Source: Paenibacillus woosongensis (lineage in GTDB: Bacteria; Bacillota; Bacilli; Paenibacillales; Paenibacillaceae). From it: a stretch of 64,000 bases of DNA. The stretch is taken from NCBI RefSeq assembly GCF_030122845.1, contig NZ_CP126084.1, positions 3,782,001 through 3,846,000 of the forward strand, given 5' to 3'. Made by a program: the position numbers and the translations under genes. This document shows positions 43,328 through 51,389 of the stretch, in pieces; the stretch's first letter is position 1, and each line of letters starts with the position of its first letter. The notes under the pieces were generated by a model, which did not search any database, was not told the DNA's origin, and saw only the letters and a list, made by a program, of their open reading frames with translations.

Positions 43328-44224
43328 TCAACCCTTGATCGATCCGATCATCACGCCTTTTACAAAGTACTTCTGCAAAAAAGGGTACAGAATCAACAGC
43401 GGCAGACTGGATACGATGATGACACCGTATTTAATCAATTCCGTAACGCGCATTTTGGCTGCGTAAGATTCCACATCGATCATCATCCCAGAGTTGACTT
43501 GATTCTGAACAAGTATGTTGCGAAGCACCAATTGCAGAGGATATTTGTTTTCATCGTTCAGGTAGATCAAAGCGTCGAAGAAACCATTCCAGAAGCCGAC
43601 GACATGATACAACACCATGACAGCCAGGATGGATTTGGACAATGGCAGGACGATGCTCCAGAAGAATCTGGTGTTGGAACACCCGTCAATAGAAGCCGCT
43701 TCCCACATTTCGTCAGGTATGGAAGATTGAAAAAATGTCCTCACGATAATCACATTGAATACACCGCCCGCTCCAGGAATAACAAGTGCCCAGATCGTAT
43801 TCAGCATGTGAAGATCCTTAATCAGCAAATAGGTAGGGATCAGCCCTCCGCTAAAAAACATCGTAATCATTAAGAACCACATAATCACCGATTTACCTAC
43901 CAAATTTTTACGAGCCAACGGGTAGGCCGCGAATACAGTCACGGCGACACCAATTATTGTTCCTAGGGTTGCGTATAATATCGAATTAACGTACCCAATC
44001 CATATGGAGGAATCACTAAAAATCCGCTCGTAGCCATCCAACGTGAAGCCTTTTGGAAATAACCAGACCTCACCGGAGTAGATATAATTGGGATCACTAA
44101 ATGAAGCGATCAGCACAAAATACAACGGGAATAATACGAGCAGCATAACGAGGGTTAACAGAATATTGTTGATAATATCGAACCATACGTCCCCTCTGCT
44201 CTTTCTTTTTAATAACTGATACAA
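43328..44224 (-). CDS. ABC sugar permease, LplC/MalG-type
   Basis: 298 residues, start TTG at 44224 behind GGAGGAG. Six helices and the coupling loop EAASIDGCSNTRFFWSIVLP, ending MIGSIKG as in LplC proteins. It follows the LplB-type gene by 12 bases. Together they form the membrane part of the cassette B importer, which lacks its own ATPase. Confidence 0.93.
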   Translation of the reverse strand: MYQLLKRKSRGDVWFDIINNILLTLVMLLVLFPLYFVLIASFSDPNYIYSGEVWLFPKGFTLDGYERIFSDSSIWIGYVNSILYATLGTIIGVAVTVFAAYPLARKNLVGKSVIMWFLMITMFFSGGLIPTYLLIKDLHMLNTIWALVIPGAGGVFNVIIVRTFFQSSIPDEMWEAASIDGCSNTRFFWSIVLPLSKSILAVMVLYHVVGFWNGFFDALIYLNDENKYPLQLVLRNILVQNQVNSGMMIDVESYAAKMRVTELIKYGVIIVSSLPLLILYPFLQKYFVKGVMIGSIKG

Positions 44225-44236
44225 GATGAACTCCTC

Positions 44237-45187
44237 CTACCACAGACTAGTTTCTGTCATCTTTTTAGCAATCCAGTTAACGGTGACAATCAGGATAATA
44301 TTGACGACAGAATTAAACAGGCCAACTGCCGTAGAAAAGCTGTATTGAGCCTTCTGAATCCCCATTTCATACACGTAGGTAGGGATTATATTGGAGGCAG
44401 CATAATTCAAATCGCTCTGCATAAGAAATGCCTTTTCAAAGCCGATGCTCATCACGTTGCCGAGTGCTAGAATCAGCAGAATGACGATCGTTGGCAAAAT
44501 ACTTGGAATATCCACATTCCATACACGCTTCCATTTGCTTGCCCCATCCATTATTGCAGCTTCATGGAGCTCAGGATTGACTCCTGCAAGAGCAGCAAGG
44601 TAAATAATGGTTGAGAATCCGGTTTCCTGCCATAAACCTGATAGTATATACAATGGCCGGAACCAGCCCTCGTTCGCCATAAAGAGAATAGGCTCTCCAC
44701 CGAACCAGGTGATCATGTGATTCACAATTCCGCTATTTGGAGATAAAAAAACATTAAGCATACCGACCAGTACGACGGTAGAAATAAAATGGGGGGCATA
44801 GATCACCGTCTGCACAAATTTCTTGTATCTCTTACCGAGCATCTGATTCAGCATGATTGCGATAATGATTGGAGCTGGAAAGCTAAATAACAATGAAAGA
44901 AAACTGAGAGAGAGCGTATTCGTGATGATTGTCCAGAAGTTATAGGAATTAAAAAAATCGATAAAGTGTTGAAACCCTACCCATTCACTTCCCCAGATCC
45001 CCTTACTTGGGGTGAAATCCTTAAAAGCGATCTGCACGCCGTACATCGGATAATATTTGAAGACGAGATAAAGAATAATGATGGGCAACAAAAACAGATA
45101 CAGTTCATAGTCCCGTTTTACCCTTCTCCATCTTTTGCGGTTCGGTTTGATTATGGAATGATCCAATCCGCTAGTTCTTGAGTTCAC
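44237..45187 (-). CDS. ABC sugar permease, LplB-type
   Basis: 316 residues from a GTG at 45187, placed seven bases after AAAGGGAG; the longer TTG-started frame to 45205 would overlap this ribosome site. A basic N-terminus (RKRWRRVKRDYELYLFLLP) precedes the helices. The coupling loop is EAAIMDGASKWKRVWNVDIP. First gene of the cassette B operon, with two LacI-type operators between it and the repressor gene. Confidence 0.93.
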   Translation of the reverse strand: MNSRTSGLDHSIIKPNRKRWRRVKRDYELYLFLLPIIILYLVFKYYPMYGVQIAFKDFTPSKGIWGSEWVGFQHFIDFFNSYNFWTIITNTLSLSFLSLLFSFPAPIIIAIMLNQMLGKRYKKFVQTVIYAPHFISTVVLVGMLNVFLSPNSGIVNHMITWFGGEPILFMANEGWFRPLYILSGLWQETGFSTIIYLAALAGVNPELHEAAIMDGASKWKRVWNVDIPSILPTIVILLILALGNVMSIGFEKAFLMQSDLNYAASNIIPTYVYEMGIQKAQYSFSTAVGLFNSVVNIILIVTVNWIAKKMTETSLW

Positions 45188-45224
45188 TCTTATACTCCCT
45201 TTCAATGTAAATTAATCAGCAACT

Positions 45225-45239
45225 TTGAAACGTTTCCAA
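45225..45239. promoter_or_regulatory. LacI-type operator 1
   Basis: TTGAAACGTTTCCAA, a near-perfect palindrome around CG, lies about 38 bases upstream of the LplB start, where a bound repressor would block the promoter or early transcription. Confidence 0.8.
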
Positions 45240-45342
45240 TTTAGGTGGAGCAAAACGCCCCCGTTTAATTTATATAATGAATCAACCATAATAAATTGAT
45301 ATCTTCGTCAAATATCTATATAAATTGGAATAGGTTATTCAC

Positions 45343-45357
45343 TTGAAACGTTTCCAA
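45343..45357. promoter_or_regulatory. LacI-type operator 2
   Basis: Identical TTGAAACGTTTCCAA, 118 bases from operator 1. The spacing would allow a DNA loop by a tetramer or bracket an AT-rich promoter that includes TTGACG on the minus strand. Confidence 0.8.
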
Positions 45358-45426
45358 TTTTGGAATAGAAAAACTTCAGTTCATTTATCCATACCGGATA
45401 AACTGATGTTTTTCTCCTAAAAGGGA

Positions 45427-46395
45427 TCATGTAGTTTCGCCTGGCTTATAAATGACAGGAATACGGTACACCTGCTTATCTAGAGGTTTACCTTCGATCT
45501 TGTTGTAAAGAAGCCTGATCGTCATACGGGCCATTTCTTCCACCGGCTGCCTGATCGTTGATAGGATAGGATGAAAATAGGGATGATTTTGAATGCCGTC
45601 GTAACCGATAACCTTTACATCCTCTGGAACACGAATGCCCTGTCTTCGTGCTCTTTCTATATAGCTGGCGGCTAACATATCCGTAATAGCGAAAACGCCA
45701 TCCACATCGCCATATTCATTAAAAAATTCATTAAAAAAGGCATTTTCATCGACAATGGGATCCGGTTTTTCATAGACCACAACTTCGATTCCCAACGTTT
45801 CCGCTTCATGAATGAACCCTTTTTTCCGATTCATCGTTTCACTGAAAACGGAAGTGACACTCCCAATAAAAGCCGGTTTCCGGGCACCTGCCTTAACAAG
45901 CTCCCTTAAAGCTATGCGTCCCCCCTCATAATTGTCCGAAGTGACGCAAGTAATTTTTTTATCAAAGTGTCTGTCGATGCTTACAATAGGAATATCATGG
46001 CTAACATTACTTTCAATATCATTGTAAGTAATGCCTACAATACCCGCCACTTTGTTCTGCCTGAGCATATCCAGATAATACAATTCCTTCTCAGGCTTGC
46101 CACCGCTGTTACACAGCATGAGCTTGAAGCCTTCGAGGTCCAACTCATCCTCAATATAATAAGCCAGTTCAGAGAAGAAAGGATTCCAGATACTTGGGAG
46201 CAATAGAGCTACCATCTTGGATTTCTGCATTTTGAAATTTCGCGCTACTTCATTTGGAATATAATTCAGTTCTCGTATAGCTTCCTCTACTTTTCTGCGT
46301 GTATTAGGTTTTACAGCGCCAGAGTTGTTAATGACTCGGGAAACGGTCCCCACAGCAACACCAGCCAAGTTAGCTACATCTTTAATACTTGCCAT
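45427..46395 (-). CDS. LacI-family repressor of fructan cassette B
   Basis: 322 residues from ATG at 46395, where the typical headpiece MASIKDVANLAGVAVGTVSR begins; the longer frame to 46458 would read through two operators and has no ribosome site. The hinge PNEVARNFKMQKS and the sugar-binding core (LLPSIWNPFFSELAYYIEDE, DVKVIGYDGI) are intact. Its ribosome site is a run of nine G. The four TTGGAAACGTTTCAA-type operators around it (two before its own start, two before the importer) indicate that it represses both itself and the fructan operon, with release by an imported sugar or sugar phosphate. Confidence 0.92.
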   Translation of the reverse strand: MASIKDVANLAGVAVGTVSRVINNSGAVKPNTRRKVEEAIRELNYIPNEVARNFKMQKSKMVALLLPSIWNPFFSELAYYIEDELDLEGFKLMLCNSGGKPEKELYYLDMLRQNKVAGIVGITYNDIESNVSHDIPIVSIDRHFDKKITCVTSDNYEGGRIALRELVKAGARKPAFIGSVTSVFSETMNRKKGFIHEAETLGIEVVVYEKPDPIVDENAFFNEFFNEYGDVDGVFAITDMLAASYIERARRQGIRVPEDVKVIGYDGIQNHPYFHPILSTIRQPVEEMARMTIRLLYNKIEGKPLDKQVYRIPVIYKPGETT

Positions 46396-46440
46396 ATTCC
46401 CCCCCCCGGACTCTCTTATGAACCATATAATAACATCAAG

Positions 46441-46455
46441 TTGGAAACGTTTCAA
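46441..46455. promoter_or_regulatory. LacI-type operator 3
   Basis: TTGGAAACGTTTCAA, the same palindrome as at 45225 but in opposite orientation, 46 bases upstream of the repressor start. Suggests autoregulation. Confidence 0.8.
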
Positions 46456-46462
46456 CACCTTT

Positions 46463-46477
46463 TTGGAAACGTTTCAA
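46463..46477. promoter_or_regulatory. LacI-type operator 4
   Basis: A second TTGGAAACGTTTCAA, 22 bases from operator 3 (about two helical turns), so two dimers could bind the same face. Confidence 0.8.
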
Positions 46478-46692
46478 GTTTTATATTTTTCTTTAACACT
46501 CACACTTTCACCTTTAAATTGTTATTTTAACGGCCAGCGAATTACGGGAACGAAATCACATTCATCTGTTATCAAGTACTATGGCATTCCGATCCCACAC
46601 GATAATCTAGCACAATCCCTTGTGTTACAGTTCACTGTAATGTAAAGTACAAAGTACTGTTTGACAGCAAAATATACATCAGCATATAACAA

Positions 46693-46719
46693 AAGCCACT
46701 CCTGACAAAGGAATGGCTT
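46693..46719 (-). terminator. Terminator downstream of intact sigK
   Basis: AAGCCATTCC pairs with GGAGTGGCTT (one mismatch) on the minus strand, followed by TTGTT. It lies ~180 bases after the sigK stop. Confidence 0.6.
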
Positions 46720-46900
46720 CTTTGGATAAACCTTTCACGGCTCGACTGAATAACCTCTTGTTCTCTCCCCAGCCACATAGCTAGGCGGTACCGAACAGGG
46801 TTACGTCAAGTTATATGCACGAGGAATGTTATTTGTATCTAGATGTATAATCATGAAACAGACTGCTAGCGATTGAACTGAGCAGCCTGCAAAATGAACC

Positions 46901-47596
46901 TTATTTCTTCTTATAAAACTCATGATACAACTTCATCAGCGCCCTTTTCTCGATCCGCGACACATAGCTACGGCTAATGCCGAGCTCCTTGGCGATTTCA
47001 CGCTGCGTCCGCTCCTCCCCTCCATGTTCGAGACCAAAGCGACCCTTAATAACCTCCTGCTCCCTTGCTTCGAGAATATCGAGGTTTTGATAGATTTTGC
47101 TCTTTTCCATTTTTAGTTGAACCCGGTCGACCACATCGTCGGCTTCCGTTCCCAATATATCTATGAGCGTAATCTCATTGCCCTCTTTGTCCGTTCCAAT
47201 CGGATCGTGCAGTGACACATCTTTACGCGTCTTTTTCAGTGACCGAAGATGCATCAGTATCTCGTTCTCGATACAGCGGGCCGCAAATGTCGCCAGCTTC
47301 GTCCCTTTGTTCGGCCGGAAGCTCTCGATCGCTTTAATCAGCCCGATCGTCCCGATCGAGATGAGATCCTCCAGGTCTTCGCCCGTGTTATCGAATTTCT
47401 TGACGATATGAGCCACCAGCCGCAGGTTATGCTCAATCAGCATATTCCTGGACACAGCATCTCCTTCCGCCATAAGCTGAAGATGCTTCGCTTCCTCCTC
47501 CTCTGTCAATGGCTGGGGAAACGCATTGTTTTTCACATAAGACACTAGCAAAGTCAGCTGCTTCACAAACAAGGCAATCGCAGAAAATAATTCCAT
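46901..47596 (-). CDS. sigK: Sporulation sigma factor K, intact
   Basis: 231 residues from the ATG at 47596, with GGGGGTG upstream. The N-terminal pro-region [20 protein letters not shown] is hydrophobic, as in pro-sigma-K, where it is cleaved during sporulation. Region 2 is [18 protein letters not shown] and [12 protein letters not shown], and region 4 ends [17 protein letters not shown]. It directs late mother-cell gene expression. The gene is uninterrupted, unlike the two 3' fragments at 4602 and 20194, and its downstream flank differs from theirs (no esterase or GGCCGAG hairpin). It is therefore not simply the parent of both, although a 288-bp tract is shared with copy 2. Confidence 0.95.
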   Translation of the reverse strand: MELFSAIALFVKQLTLLVSYVKNNAFPQPLTEEEEAKHLQLMAEGDAVSRNMLIEHNLRLVAHIVKKFDNTGEDLEDLISIGTIGLIKAIESFRPNKGTKLATFAARCIENEILMHLRSLKKTRKDVSLHDPIGTDKEGNEITLIDILGTEADDVVDRVQLKMEKSKIYQNLDILEAREQEVIKGRFGLEHGGEERTQREIAKELGISRSYVSRIEKRALMKLYHEFYKKK

Positions 47597-47853
47597 GACC
47601 AAAGCACCCCCACGTCGATTGGCCAAAGGGGATCGCGGCGCCCCGCTTCAGCTCACGATGAAATTCAGTTCTACATTGTATGTAGGCACTGGCCTAGATG
47701 TGCATGTACACAGGAATCTTCGCTCTTCTTTCTTGATGTGGAAAAACATCGCTGCAGAACCCGTCCAAATCCGGTATAATGAATGCCTCGGTCTTCATTC
47801 CGCTATCGGAGGAATGCAGCAATATATCATCTTGTGGAGGCTTTTACAAAGCT

Positions 47854-48477
47854 ATGCAAATTGCAAATTCTACTCATGTCAAAATCATCACGGCTGATCC
47901 CAGCGGAATCGGCCTGTTTGGACTGGCGATCGTCACTCTAGTCGCTTCCTCGCAAAAGCTGGGACTGACGGACGGCTTAAGTTATGTCCTTCCGTGGGCG
48001 ATATTTCTCGGGTCGTTCGCCCAGTTGTTCGCCTGCATCCAGGATGCGAAGCATAACAACACCTTTGGGATGACCGCCTTTGGCGCCTATGCCTTCTTCT
48101 GGTTCTCCATGGGCGTCAGCTGGCTGATCAAGCTCGGCGCATTCGGGCCGGAGCTGGCTGCTGGCATAGACGGCAGGCAGCTTGGCTTTGCTTTTACCGG
48201 ATACCTCATCTTTACTATATTTATGACCATCGGTGCTATGGAGACACATAAAGTGCTCTTCTTCATATTTGTCCTGATTGATCTTCTTTTTCTAGGTCTA
48301 GCTATGGATGCATTTGGCATTGCCCCGGAAGTGTTCCACACCCTGGCTGCTTACGCGGAAATGGGGATTGCCCTGCTCTCGCTGTATGGCGCCGGAGCGG
48401 CGGTGCTGAATGTGCATTTCGGCCGGGTATTTCTGCCGGTAGGGCGCCCGTTTGGCATCTTCAAACCCCGGACCTGA
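47854..48477 (+). CDS. Acetate uptake transporter family (GPR1/FUN34/YaaH)
   Basis: 207 residues from ATG at 47854 (GGAGG 13 bases upstream). Six helices follow the N-terminal DPSGIGLFGLAI, the counterpart of the NPAPLGL motif of the family. Other family features are the short loop HNNTFGMTAFGAYAFFWFSM and the C-terminal GRPFGIFKP. Members take up acetate or succinate with protons. It is divergent from sigK and convergent with the MFS gene, with a shared terminator. Confidence 0.88.
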   Translation: MQIANSTHVKIITADPSGIGLFGLAIVTLVASSQKLGLTDGLSYVLPWAIFLGSFAQLFACIQDAKHNNTFGMTAFGAYAFFWFSMGVSWLIKLGAFGPELAAGIDGRQLGFAFTGYLIFTIFMTIGAMETHKVLFFIFVLIDLLFLGLAMDAFGIAPEVFHTLAAYAEMGIALLSLYGAGAAVLNVHFGRVFLPVGRPFGIFKPRT

Positions 48478-48507
48478 CCCGCTGCTAACCTTGCTAACTA
48501 CAAAAAC

Positions 48508-48547
48508 AAAGCCGCCCTTCGCGCTCCGATACGCGATAGGCGGCTTT
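48508..48547. terminator. Bidirectional terminator
   Basis: AAAGCCGCC and GGCGGCTTT pair, with a T-run on the plus strand and an A-run on the other side. It separates two convergent genes. Confidence 0.85.
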
Positions 48548-48566
48548 TTCATATGGTGTGACTTTA

Positions 48567-49763
48567 TCACCGGGCTTTCCAGGCACGTCGGCGGGACATC
48601 GCTTCCGTCGCCAGAAACAGGACTCCTCCGACAAGGGAAGTAATGCTTGCAAACAAATACATGCTTGATCCCCCGTACAGATCGGATAGTCTCCCGCCCA
48701 CGACTCCGCCCGTCATGCCGGCCAGGCCAAGATACACCATGCTCAGCAGTGAAAAACCCGTAGCCCCTAGCTGCGGAGGAAGAATCCGTGCGACATAATG
48801 CATGGCCACGATCCAAAACACAGCAAAGGTAATAGCAGCCCCTGCTTGCAGCGCCAATAGAACCCACGGATCATCCGATACATAATACATGAACCAACGA
48901 ATCGTGTATAAAAGACCGACAATGCCAATCAACACATATTCGTGGATCCGGTTTAGATACTTGCCGAGCAAAGCGAATACGGGAATTTCCATGGCCGCGG
49001 CCAGAGCCCAGGCCCATCCGACCATGGCATCGGTGGCGCCCAGCTCCTTCATGTACAGGCCAAGCATAACATCATTCATCCGATGAGGAACTGAAATGAC
49101 GAATACCAGAAACAGAAACCACAGGAATGATTTGTTCGTGAACAGTTCTTTTAAGGTGGTCAGAGTCATGCCTTCTCCTTCGGCAGGCTCGTCGCGCAGG
49201 AAGATCAGCAGTAGTAACGGCACGACCCAAGCGGCCCACAGCAAATACGGCAGACCGGTAATCCCGCCCAAAACAGCCAGCAGCAGCCCTCCCGACAGGG
49301 ATACTACGGTGTAGCCCAAAGAGCCGAACAGCCGCAACGAACCGTAGGATCTCCCCCTGCGCGCTGCCGATTGGACGGAAATGCTGTCCAGCAACGGCAT
49401 CGTCGGCTGATAGAAGAAGTACAACGATAACACGAAACATAGCGTCAGTACATAGCTCTCCCCAGAGTTGAACAATGCGACACTGCTGACAATCGCCAAC
49501 ATCCACAGCCAAAAAATCATCATTTTTACCGTCTGCAGCCGGTCGCTCACATACCCCCAGAACGGCTGAACCATGCTTGCCACAAACGGGCCAATCATCA
49601 TAAGAAAACCGACTTGCGAGGACGAATACCCCAAGTTCGCAAAATACAACGGCAAAAATGGCGCAAGCACCGCTAAAATAGCGTACTGCCAGAAGTTTAT
49701 TCCACGAAGGATCAGCATCTGTCTGTCTTGTCGTGCTGCAGCTCTTTTGTTCATGGTTGTCAA
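48567..49763 (-). CDS. MFS transporter (LacY-like, MFS_1 type)
   Basis: 398 residues with 12 predicted helices. The start is TTG at 49763, six bases after GGAGAG; ATG at 49754 is the alternative. Motif A-like GYVSDRLQTVKMMIF lies between helices 2 and 3. The sequence SYGSLRLFGSLGYTVVSLSG is typical of the LacY/PPP (sugar or peptide-like) subgroup. Substrate unknown. It stands alone between two oppositely oriented genes. Confidence 0.85.
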   Translation of the reverse strand: MTTMNKRAAARQDRQMLILRGINFWQYAILAVLAPFLPLYFANLGYSSSQVGFLMMIGPFVASMVQPFWGYVSDRLQTVKMMIFWLWMLAIVSSVALFNSGESYVLTLCFVLSLYFFYQPTMPLLDSISVQSAARRGRSYGSLRLFGSLGYTVVSLSGGLLLAVLGGITGLPYLLWAAWVVPLLLLIFLRDEPAEGEGMTLTTLKELFTNKSFLWFLFLVFVISVPHRMNDVMLGLYMKELGATDAMVGWAWALAAAMEIPVFALLGKYLNRIHEYVLIGIVGLLYTIRWFMYYVSDDPWVLLALQAGAAITFAVFWIVAMHYVARILPPQLGATGFSLLSMVYLGLAGMTGGVVGGRLSDLYGGSSMYLFASITSLVGGVLFLATEAMSRRRAWKAR

Positions 49764-50097
49764 AATTGATCTCTCCGCTTCATGATGCTATACATGCCTT
49801 AATTGTAATAGTCATAATTATTCGGTACTTAAGCCCGTGACTATGATATAACACAGTTGCATACCGTCTTCAAGACATCTTTGTCCAGTTTGGGCTGCAT
49901 ATTTGAATAAATCAGTACATATGACGCTACCGCGAATGGAAGTGGAATAATCTACGGATAAACATCTTAAATTTTACAATTCAAAAAAATGGAAGTTTGC
50001 CCCAAAAGCCCTGTTTGCAGTATGATGATTTTATTCACGGATATATGAACTTTTATACGGATACGATCATTAAAATCAATGAAATGGGGGATCTGGT
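49764..50097. other. Divergent intergenic region
   Basis: This region lies between the MFS gene and the serine hydrolase. AT-rich and presumably holds both promoters; I see no clear motif or gene. Confidence 0.4.
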
Positions 50098-51258
50098 ATG
50101 GGAGATTTCCGGCATCTGGACGCAATGCTGGACGGCTTTACGAAGAAGAATCTTGCTGGCTGTGCCTGCGCTGTAGCAAGACATGGGGAAATTTTGTATG
50201 AAGGCTATCACGGTTACGCCAATGTAAGCAAGGAAATCCCGATATCTGACGAAACGGTGTTCCGGTTGTTCTCCATGACAAAAGTCGTCGTATGTACCGC
50301 AGCCATGATGCTCTTCGAAAGAGGACATTTTCTGCTGAATGAGCCGCTGCATGAATACATTCCCGAATATAAAAATCCGCAGGTCGTCAAGACCAAACCG
50401 AACGGCGAAATCTATATGGAAGCCGCCAAAAACCCGATTCTTATCAAAGACGCGTTCTGCATGACCGCAGGAATTCCTTACCCCTTCGGGGAATCCGAAT
50501 CGGCCCGGCAGCTAAGAGATCTGCAGCAGAAGCTAAAGGATGAGCATGGAAAATACAGCCTGCTCACCGAAGTCAAAGCCGCAGCTCAGGTTCCGCTGGC
50601 CTTTGAACCGGGCACGCAGTGGCTTTACGGGTACGGGCACGACTTGGTCGGCGCTTTGATCGAGGTCATTTCCGGCAAATCGCTGGGCCAGTTTTTGCAG
50701 GAGGAGCTGTTCAGCCCTCTGGGAATGACCAGCACAGGATACCGTTATCGCGATAATATCGAGGAGCGGATGGCTTCCTGTTATAGCCCTGCCGCAGATG
50801 GATCTCTGCAGGAGGTTCCCGGCTGGCTTGATGAGCATCATCAGGCAGACTCTATTTATGAGAGCGGCGGTGTCGGACTCTACTCCACCTTGAAGGATTA
50901 TCTGGCCTTCACGCAAATGCTGGCCAACGGCGGAGTTGGGAAGGGTGAGCGAATCATCGGCCGGAAGACGATCGATCTAATGCGGACTAATCATTTAAAT
51001 GATAGACAGTTGGCCGACTTCCACAATTCCTACCTTGCTGGTTACGGCTATGGGCTTGGCGTCAGAACAATGATGGATCCGGCGGCCGGTCACTCCAACA
51101 GCTCCATCGGTGAATTCGGCTGGACCGGCGCCGCGGGCACCTGGGCTTCCATCGATCCAAGCGAAGGCTTCTCGGTAGTGTACATGCATCAATTATTCCC
51201 TAACATGGAGGAGTATCACCATCTTCGCGTCCGCGCAGCGGCTTATGGCAGCTTGTAA
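50098..51258 (+). CDS. Beta-lactamase-fold serine hydrolase / esterase
   Basis: 386 residues from ATG at 50098 after GGGGG. SMTK is the SxxK motif with the catalytic Ser and Lys. YGYGHD replaces the YxN motif, and GWTGAAGT occupies the position of KTG (HSNSSIGEFGWTGAAGT). No signal peptide, so cytoplasmic. The family includes EstB-type esterases and D-aminopeptidases; the natural substrate is not predictable. Monocistronic, with a terminator at 51311-51350. Confidence 0.88.
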   Translation: MGDFRHLDAMLDGFTKKNLAGCACAVARHGEILYEGYHGYANVSKEIPISDETVFRLFSMTKVVVCTAAMMLFERGHFLLNEPLHEYIPEYKNPQVVKTKPNGEIYMEAAKNPILIKDAFCMTAGIPYPFGESESARQLRDLQQKLKDEHGKYSLLTEVKAAAQVPLAFEPGTQWLYGYGHDLVGALIEVISGKSLGQFLQEELFSPLGMTSTGYRYRDNIEERMASCYSPAADGSLQEVPGWLDEHHQADSIYESGGVGLYSTLKDYLAFTQMLANGGVGKGERIIGRKTIDLMRTNHLNDRQLADFHNSYLAGYGYGLGVRTMMDPAAGHSNSSIGEFGWTGAAGTWASIDPSEGFSVVYMHQLFPNMEEYHHLRVRAAAYGSL

Positions 51259-51310
51259 CCCAATACAGCAGCAGAATAGAGCGTAATGATAGAGTATTTT
51301 AATTGCACAA

Positions 51311-51350
51311 AGCCAATCTACGGGGTTGAGAAGACCGTAAATTGGCTTTT
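51311..51350 (+). terminator. Terminator of the serine hydrolase gene
   Basis: AGCCAAT pairs with ATTGGCT, extended by ACGG/CCGT, and is followed by TTTTTCC. The stem also faces the convergent PAP2 gene. Confidence 0.8.
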
Positions 51351-51389
51351 TCCAGTTTCGTTTGGACGATGCCTGAAAGGCATCAAAAG

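Larger units (their letters stand above)
46396..46900. promoter_or_regulatory. LacI gene control region and sigK downstream region
   Basis: Two operators lie at 46441-46455 and 46463-46477 and a terminator at 46693-46719 (listed separately). The remainder (46480-46690 and 46720-46900) shows no coding frame that I can support. Confidence 0.5.

Noticed and set aside
46901..47596. The intact sigK as the rebuilt product of excision from the two broken copies
   Set aside because: Its downstream flank differs from both fragments (no esterase or GGCCGAG hairpin) and its sequence differs outside a 288-bp tract, so it is a separate locus with local conversion.
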